Source: Streptomyces sp. F001 (GTDB lineage: Bacteria > Actinomycetota > Actinomycetes > Streptomycetales > Streptomycetaceae). Taken from it: 64,000 bases of DNA. The translations under genes were made by a program, and so were the position numbers. The notes beneath the pieces were generated by a model that made no database searches, had not been told where the DNA came from, and worked only from the letters and a program-made list of their open reading frames with translations. Positions 59,580 to 64,000 of this stretch are shown piece by piece; within the stretch, counting starts at the first letter, position 1; every line of letters begins with the position of its first letter. Where the stretch lies: positions 186,001-250,000 of the forward strand of contig NZ_QZWF01000002.1 in assembly GCF_004187715.1 (NCBI RefSeq). The letters are read 5' to 3'.

Positions 59580-61325
59580 GTGGCTCGTGCGAACGACGAG
59601 GTCGCCGCGCTGTTGGCCGAATACGCGGACCTGATCTCGATCACCGGAGGAGACGCGTTCAAGGCGCGCGTCTACGAGAAGGCCGCGCGTGCGATCGGCG
59701 GCTACCACGCCGATGTCTCCACGCTCGACGCCAAGGGCCTCAAGGAGATCCCCAACGTCGGCAAGTCGATCGCGGAGAAGGTCGTCGAGTACCTCCGTAC
59801 CGGCCGTGTCTCCGTGGTCGAGGAACTACGCGCGAAAATCCCCGCCGGGGTCCGGCGGCTGACGGCCATCCCCACGCTCGGCCCGAAGAAGGCCCTGGCG
59901 CTCTACGAGGAGCTGGGCATCTCCTCCGTCGAGGAACTGACCGACGCCATCCACGAGGAGCGGCTGCGGGACCTCAAGGGCTTCGGCCCCAGGACGGAGG
60001 AGAAGATCCTGCACGGCATCGCGCTGCTGCAGTCCTCCGGGGACCGGGTGCTGATCGACGCCGCCATGGACGTCGCCGAAGGCGTCGTCGCGGAGCTGTC
60101 CCGGGTGACCGGCTGCCGACGGTGCACGTACGCCGGCTCGCTGCGCCGCCTGCGCGAGACCATCGGCGACATCGACGTCCTCACCGCGGCCGAGGAATCG
60201 GAGCCGCTGATGCGAGCCTTCACCGAGCTGCCGTACGTCATGGAGGTCATCGAGCAGGGCCCGACCAAGACATCGGTCCGCACCACCAAGGGCCTCGCCG
60301 TCGACCTGCGCGTCGTACCCCCGGACTCCTGGGGCGCGGCGCTCCAGTACTTCACCGGCTCCAAGGCGCACAACATCCGCACCCGGGAACTGGCCGTGCA
60401 CCAGAAACTCAAGCTCTCCGAGTACGGGCTGTTCGACGTCGAGAGCGGGGAGAAGATCGTCTCCGAGACGGAGGAGGACGTGTACGACCGGCTCGGCCTG
60501 CCCTGGATCCCGCCGCCCCTGCGCGAGGACCGCGGCGAGATCGAGGCCGGGCTGAAAGGCGAACTCCCTGAACTGATCGAGGAGTCGGACATCCGGGGCG
60601 ACCTGCACACCCACACCGACCTCACCGACGGCCTCGCCCCGCTGGAGGAAATGGTCGCCGCAGCCGCCGAACGCGGACACGCCTACTACGCGATCACCGA
60701 TCACGCGCCGAACCTCTATATGCAGCGGATGACGGACGAGCGGATGCTGGCCCAGCGCGAGCATGTACGGGAGCTCGACGGGAAGTACGGCCGGCACGGC
60801 AAGCGCCGCGGCATGCGGCTGCTGCACGGCGTGGAGCTGAACATCGACCCCGACGGCGGCGTGGACTGGCCGGACGACTTCCTGGCCGGATTCGACCTGT
60901 GCGTGGCCTCGGTGCACTCGCACTTCAACCAGGAGCGCCAGGCGCTCACCCGTCGGCTCGTCCGGGCCTGCGAGAACCCGTACGTCAACATCATCGGCCA
61001 CCCCACCACCCGCCTCATCGGCAAGCGGCCCGGCATCGACGCCGACCTCGACGCGGTCTTCGCCGCCTGCGCACGCACCGGCACGGCCCTGGAGATCAAC
61101 TCCCATCCCGACCGGCTCGACCTGTGCGACGAGCACATCCTGTGGGCCAAGCGGCACGGGGTGAGGTTCGCCATCGACAGCGACGCCCACTCCGTCCTCC
61201 ACCTGGCCCACCTCCGCTACGGCGTGGGCACGGCGCAACGCGGGTGGCTCACCAAGGACGACGTGATCAACACCTGGCCCCAGGCGCGACTGCAACGGTT
61301 CCTTCGCAAGGGCCGGACGGCGTGA
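59580..61325 (+). CDS. polX: DNA polymerase X family protein with PHP domain (PolX)
   Basis: A 581-aa protein with an N-terminal helix-hairpin-helix region (about 1-75), a polymerase-beta-like domain (about 90-310, with GSLRRLRETIGDIDVLTA containing the metal-binding Asp pair, and LAVDLRVVP giving the third Asp), and a PHP phosphoesterase domain (about 335-560). The latter has DLHTHTDLTDG, ITDHAPN, GVELNID, SVHSHF, GHPTTR, INSHPDR and DSDAHS, all metal ligands intact. It is a repair polymerase with 3'-5' exonuclease/AP endonuclease potential. GTG at 59580. Confidence 0.9.
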   Translation: MARANDEVAALLAEYADLISITGGDAFKARVYEKAARAIGGYHADVSTLDAKGLKEIPNVGKSIAEKVVEYLRTGRVSVVEELRAKIPAGVRRLTAIPTLGPKKALALYEELGISSVEELTDAIHEERLRDLKGFGPRTEEKILHGIALLQSSGDRVLIDAAMDVAEGVVAELSRVTGCRRCTYAGSLRRLRETIGDIDVLTAAEESEPLMRAFTELPYVMEVIEQGPTKTSVRTTKGLAVDLRVVPPDSWGAALQYFTGSKAHNIRTRELAVHQKLKLSEYGLFDVESGEKIVSETEEDVYDRLGLPWIPPPLREDRGEIEAGLKGELPELIEESDIRGDLHTHTDLTDGLAPLEEMVAAAAERGHAYYAITDHAPNLYMQRMTDERMLAQREHVRELDGKYGRHGKRRGMRLLHGVELNIDPDGGVDWPDDFLAGFDLCVASVHSHFNQERQALTRRLVRACENPYVNIIGHPTTRLIGKRPGIDADLDAVFAACARTGTALEINSHPDRLDLCDEHILWAKRHGVRFAIDSDAHSVLHLAHLRYGVGTAQRGWLTKDDVINTWPQARLQRFLRKGRTA

Positions 61326-61382
61326 CCAACACGCCCCTGATCTGATCGGGCGTCAACTCCTCGGCATCCCAGATGCCTTGGC

Positions 61383-61412
61383 TGGTCTACACCCTTGACT
61401 GGTACAGACCAA
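61383..61412 (+). promoter_or_regulatory. Chitinase-type promoter with direct repeats and a DasR-like site
   Basis: TGGTCTACACC (61383-61393) and TGGTACAGACC (61400-61410) form imperfect direct repeats as in Streptomyces chitinase promoters. ACTGGTACAGACCA (61398-61411) matches the DasR responsive element (ACTGGTCTAGACCA) except at its centre. The -35-like TTGACT (61395-61400) lies in between. Confidence 0.7.
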
Positions 61413-61549
61413 CGCGGTTGAGTGTGCTCCACACCCCCCACCACGGCCGCCCCCACGCCGTGGCCGGTATCACCGGCATGTGCGCACGAGGGCCGGCTCC
61501 GCCCTGCCCTCGACCGGGAGCGGCCGTGCACCGCAAAGGAGTTGACCCT

Positions 61550-62260
61550 GTGTCGAGGCGCCGTATCTCCGCAGTCCTGAGCTCACTCGCCCTCGCGGGC
61601 ACCGCCCTCGCCCTCCAGCCGGCACCGACCGCGTCCGCCGCCGGATTCGTCGTCAGCGAGGCGCAGTTCAACCAGATGTTCCCGAACCGGAATTCCTTCT
61701 ACACCTACAGCGGCCTCACCGCGGCCCTGAGCGCGTACCCCGCCTTCGCGAACACGGGCAGCGACACGGTGAAGAAGCAGGAGGCCGCCGCCTTCCTCGC
61801 CAACGTCAGTCACGAGACCGGCGGTCTGGTGCACATCGTGGAGCAGAACCAGGCCAACTACCCACACTACTGCGACTGGAGCCAGTCGTACGGCTGCCCC
61901 GCCGGCCAGGCCGCCTACTACGGCCGTGGCCCCATCCAGCTCAGCTGGAACTTCAACTACAAGGCCGCGGGCGACGCGCTCGGCCTGAACCTGCTGAACG
62001 ACCCCTGGATGGTGCAGAACAACGCCTCCGTCGCCTGGAAGACGGGCCTGTGGTACTGGAACACCCAGACCGGCCCCGGCACCATGACCGGCCACAACGC
62101 CATGGTCAACCAAGCGGGCTTCGGCCAGACGATCCGCAGCATCAACGGCGCCCTGGAATGCGACGGCAAGAACCCCGCGCAGGTGCAGAGCCGCGTGTCC
62201 AACTACCAGCGGTTCACGCAGATTCTCGGGGTGTCGCCGGGCGGCAACCTCTACTGCTGA
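61550..62260 (+). CDS. Secreted family 19 chitinase, catalytic domain only (ChiG-like)
   Basis: A 236-aa exported GH19 chitinase: signal peptide to about residue 30 (RRRISAVLSSLALAGTALAL), mature start at AAGFVVSEAQFNQMF. Catalytic acids are probably Glu89 in NVSHETGG and Glu98 in VEQN. The rest includes WNFNYKAAGDALGLNLLNDP and terminal cysteines. No chitin-binding domain, as in ChiG of S. coelicolor. GTG 61550 is preceded by AAAGGAG. Regulated through the direct-repeat promoter upstream. Confidence 0.9.
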   Translation: MSRRRISAVLSSLALAGTALALQPAPTASAAGFVVSEAQFNQMFPNRNSFYTYSGLTAALSAYPAFANTGSDTVKKQEAAAFLANVSHETGGLVHIVEQNQANYPHYCDWSQSYGCPAGQAAYYGRGPIQLSWNFNYKAAGDALGLNLLNDPWMVQNNASVAWKTGLWYWNTQTGPGTMTGHNAMVNQAGFGQTIRSINGALECDGKNPAQVQSRVSNYQRFTQILGVSPGGNLYC

Positions 62261-62410
62261 CGCCGGAGCGTGTTTGACGTACTGCCCCAGGAGCTCTACG
62301 AGCCGCCTCGACGCGGATGACGACCAAGGTGATCGGCCGTGGCTGCTGCGTCTTGAGGTTCGTTGGGTAGGGTCATGGCTGATCATTGTCGCTGAGGAGG
62401 GGCGTCGAGG

Positions 62411-62953
62411 ATGAGCGGCACGGTGACGGCAGTCAGCAGCAACGGCGAGTACTCGTTCACCAAGCCGAACCGGGACAGCATCACGTTGCTCGCCGGGCTC
62501 GGTGTGGAGGGCGACGTACATGCCGGTGTGACGGTCAAGCACCGCTCGCGGGTCGCCCAGGACCCCACCCAGCCGAACCTTCGCCAGGTCCACCTCATCC
62601 ATGAAGAACTCTTCGCCGAGGTCGGCGCAGAGGGATTCAAGGTGGTGCCCGGTGACCTCGGGGAGAACATCACCACCCGTGGCATCGATCTGCTCGGCCT
62701 GCCGGCCGGCACGCTGCTGCGCATCGGCGAGGACGCAGTGCTGGAAGTGACCGGCCTGCGCAACCCGTGCCTGCAGATCGACAACTTCCAGGACGGACTG
62801 CTCAAGCAGGTCGTCGGTCGCGATGAAGCCGGAAACATCGTGCGCAAGGCCGGAATCATGAGCATCGTGAAGGAGGGCGGTGCGGTGCGCCCGGGCGACA
62901 CGATCGAAGTAGAGCTTCCCAGCGAGCCGCACCGGCCCCTGGAGCGGGTCTGA
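62411..62953 (+). CDS. MOSC domain-containing protein
   Basis: A 180-aa MOSC (molybdenum cofactor sulfurase C-terminal) domain: GLGVEGDVHAGVTVKHRSRV, VHLIHEELFAEV, VVPGDLGENITTRGIDLLGLPAGTLLRIGEDAVLEVTGLRNPC, with the conserved Cys at its end, and a C-terminal APGD-like GAVRPGDTIEV. Such proteins likely handle sulfur or molybdopterin groups; the substrate is unknown. ATG follows GAGGAGGGG. The 150-bp gap before it holds no recognisable gene. Confidence 0.82.
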   Translation: MSGTVTAVSSNGEYSFTKPNRDSITLLAGLGVEGDVHAGVTVKHRSRVAQDPTQPNLRQVHLIHEELFAEVGAEGFKVVPGDLGENITTRGIDLLGLPAGTLLRIGEDAVLEVTGLRNPCLQIDNFQDGLLKQVVGRDEAGNIVRKAGIMSIVKEGGAVRPGDTIEVELPSEPHRPLERV

Positions 62954-63170
62954 CGTCGCTCTCGCCTCCCTTCTGCGGCCTCCCGGCGAGTCGATCGAAG
63001 CATTCGCACCACGCCGGGAAGCGCGTTGCGAGTCCGGATCGAGGGCACCGAGACCCAGGCCCTGAGGGGGATCAGTGATCGCCATGCCCGGCATGCCGGT
63101 GGCCGGCCCGTCGGCGCGCCCCGGGCCGCAGGCGTGAGAACTTCGGTCCTGGCGGCGACTGGCGCCCGTC

Positions 63171-63188
63171 AGGTTTTACGTATAACCT
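63171..63188. promoter_or_regulatory. Near-perfect 18-bp palindrome upstream of VOC gene
   Basis: AGGTTTTACGTATAACCT, with TACGTA in its centre and AGGTT/AACCT arms, ends 32 bp before the VOC protein start. It overlaps the -10-like TATAAC. It is the size of a TetR- or MerR-type operator; no regulator is adjacent. Confidence 0.45.
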
Positions 63189-63220
63189 CTCCGGTCAATC
63201 GCACGTCCGGAAAGGCCCCG

Positions 63221-63613
63221 ATGAGACGCATCGCCCTGGTCACCCTCGTCGTCGACGACTACGACGAGGCGATCCGCTTCTACACCGAGGCCCTCGGTTT
63301 CCGGCTCGTCGAGGACGCGCCGCGTCCGGACGGCTCCCGCTGGGTCGTCGTCGCACCCGGGGCGGAGGCAGTCGGCACCGCCCTGCTGCTGGCCCGCGCC
63401 AAGGGCGAGGTGCAGCGCGACCGGGTCGGTGACCAGACCGGCGGGCGCGTCGGCTTCTTCCTGCACACCGACGACTTCGCCCGCGATCATGCCCGCATGC
63501 TTGCGGCGGGCGTGACCTTCCCGGAGCAGCCGCGGCACGAGCCGTACGGCACGGTCGCCGTCTTCCAGGACCTGTACGGCAACCGCTGGGACCTGCTCCA
63601 GCCCGCCGACTGA
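63221..63613 (+). CDS. VOC family (glyoxalase/bleomycin-resistance fold) protein
   Basis: A 130-aa vicinal-oxygen-chelate protein: [51 protein letters not shown], and [20 protein letters not shown]. Metal-ligand-like His and Glu residues are present in the usual strands. Function is unassigned; antibiotic binding, dioxygenase or lyase are all possible. ATG 63221 has GGAAAGG 5 nt upstream. Confidence 0.83.
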   Translation: MRRIALVTLVVDDYDEAIRFYTEALGFRLVEDAPRPDGSRWVVVAPGAEAVGTALLLARAKGEVQRDRVGDQTGGRVGFFLHTDDFARDHARMLAAGVTFPEQPRHEPYGTVAVFQDLYGNRWDLLQPAD

Positions 63614-63671
63614 CCTGCTCCTCCGCCCCCGGAGCGCCCCCTTCGAACCTCCCGCCAAGGAAAGACCCGCC

Positions 63672-64000
63672 ATGACTGCTACGCGCGTAGACACAGACGC
63701 CATCCGCCGGCTCCCCAAGGCCGTGCTGCACGACCACCTCGACGGCGGTCTGCGCCCCGCCACCGTCGTGGAGCTCGCGGACGCGGTCGGCCACACCCTG
63801 CCCACCACCGACCCCGACGCGCTCGCCGCCTGGTACTACGACGCCGCGAACTCCGGCGACCTGGTCCGCTACATCGCCACCTTCGAGCACACCCTCGCCG
63901 TGATGCAGACCCGCGAGGGCCTGCTGCGCACCGCCGAGGAGTACGTCCTCGACCTCGCCGCGGACGGCGTCGTCTACGGCGAGGTGCGCTACGCACCCGA
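63672..64000 (+). CDS. Adenosine deaminase, N-terminal part (runs off the window)
   Basis: The first 109 residues of an adenosine deaminase family protein: [18 protein letters not shown] carries the zinc ligands His20 and His22. The match continues past [59 protein letters not shown], typical of the family. It would hydrolyse adenosine to inosine. ATG 63672 follows AAGGAAAG. The C-terminal two thirds lie outside the window. Confidence 0.88.
   Translation, partial: MTATRVDTDAIRRLPKAVLHDHLDGGLRPATVVELADAVGHTLPTTDPDALAAWYYDAANSGDLVRYIATFEHTLAVMQTREGLLRTAEEYVLDLAADGVVYGEVRYAP

Noticed and set aside
62261..62410. Intergenic stretch between the chitinase and MOSC genes that looked like a transposase or IS remnant
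   Set aside because: I could not find terminal repeats, a hairpin pair or translated similarity to a transposase; only the RBS of the MOSC gene is clear.

Overview
The window is chromosomal DNA of a Streptomyces species. Base composition is very GC-rich with strongly GC-biased third codon positions. Many starts are GTG or TTG behind AGGAGG-like sites, and stop/start overlaps of the GTGA or ATGA type are frequent. Genus-typical families are present: a sortase-anchored chaplin, an NsdA/NsdB-type developmental regulator, DUF397, DUF6479, a PAS-SpoIIE phosphatase and a GH19 chitinase. Gene density is high and no gene-free stretch exceeds 300 bases. I saw no tRNA, rRNA, CRISPR array, prophage or intact transposase.

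Layout. (1) 1-3.4 kb: an iron box followed by two exported proteins with neocarzinostatin-like domains, one carrying a sortase signal. (2) 3.4-9.3 kb: a DUF6069 membrane protein, an aldo/keto reductase, then a sugar module of an MFS permease, a cytosolic GH35 beta-galactosidase and a LacI-type regulator, with a perfect LacI-like operator ahead of the permease. (3) 9.4-14.3 kb: a luciferase-domain protein, a GH65 enzyme, a 3-hydroxyisobutyrate-dehydrogenase-like enzyme, a PPOX-fold protein and an RpiB-type isomerase, ending at a strong terminator. (4) 14.4-21.8 kb: small actinobacterial proteins, a Cys-rich copper-binding-type protein, an acyl-CoA dehydrogenase, an MpaB-type oxygenase overlapping a Ser/Thr kinase with eight TPR units, and a phytoene-desaturase-like flavoprotein. 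(5) 21.9-23.6 kb: a Tat-exported serine hydrolase.

(6) 23.8-35.6 kb: a CoA-thioester catabolic cluster with a nitronate-monooxygenase-type flavoprotein, three acyl-CoA synthetases, a crotonase, a tandem DUF35 OB-fold protein, two thiolase-fold proteins and an alpha/beta hydrolase. Two of its promoters share the palindrome CTGAC-N5-GTCAG, but no matching regulator gene lies in the window. Both thiolase-fold proteins lack the nucleophilic cysteine, as in retro-aldolases of steroid side-chain breakdown. A probable IS200/IS605-type remnant interrupts the operon. (7) 35.6-41.7 kb: DUF397, a universal stress protein, a CGNR zinc finger protein, an exported amidase and an APH-like kinase with the only in-frame TTA codon I found. 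(8) 41.8-49.9 kb: the Nsd-type regulator, a phosphatase, a Gfo/Idh/MocA dehydrogenase, an eRF1-like protein, a secreted tripeptidyl-aminopeptidase-type hydrolase and a chaplin whose second repeat has lost both cysteines.

(9) 50-52.9 kb: a frameshifted deaminase, a GlsB-type membrane protein, an ArsR-SRPBCC fusion with its promoter inside a palindrome, an SPW protein and two small ORFs. (10) 52.9-59.5 kb: a complete urea-type ABC transporter operon (urtABCDE) with GlnR-like repeats in front, an intracellular AmiC/UrtA-like binding protein and a MarR regulator. (11) 59.6-64 kb: a PolX-type polymerase/PHP protein, the chitinase behind a direct-repeat promoter with a DasR-like site, a MOSC protein, a VOC protein and the first part of an adenosine deaminase cut by the window edge.
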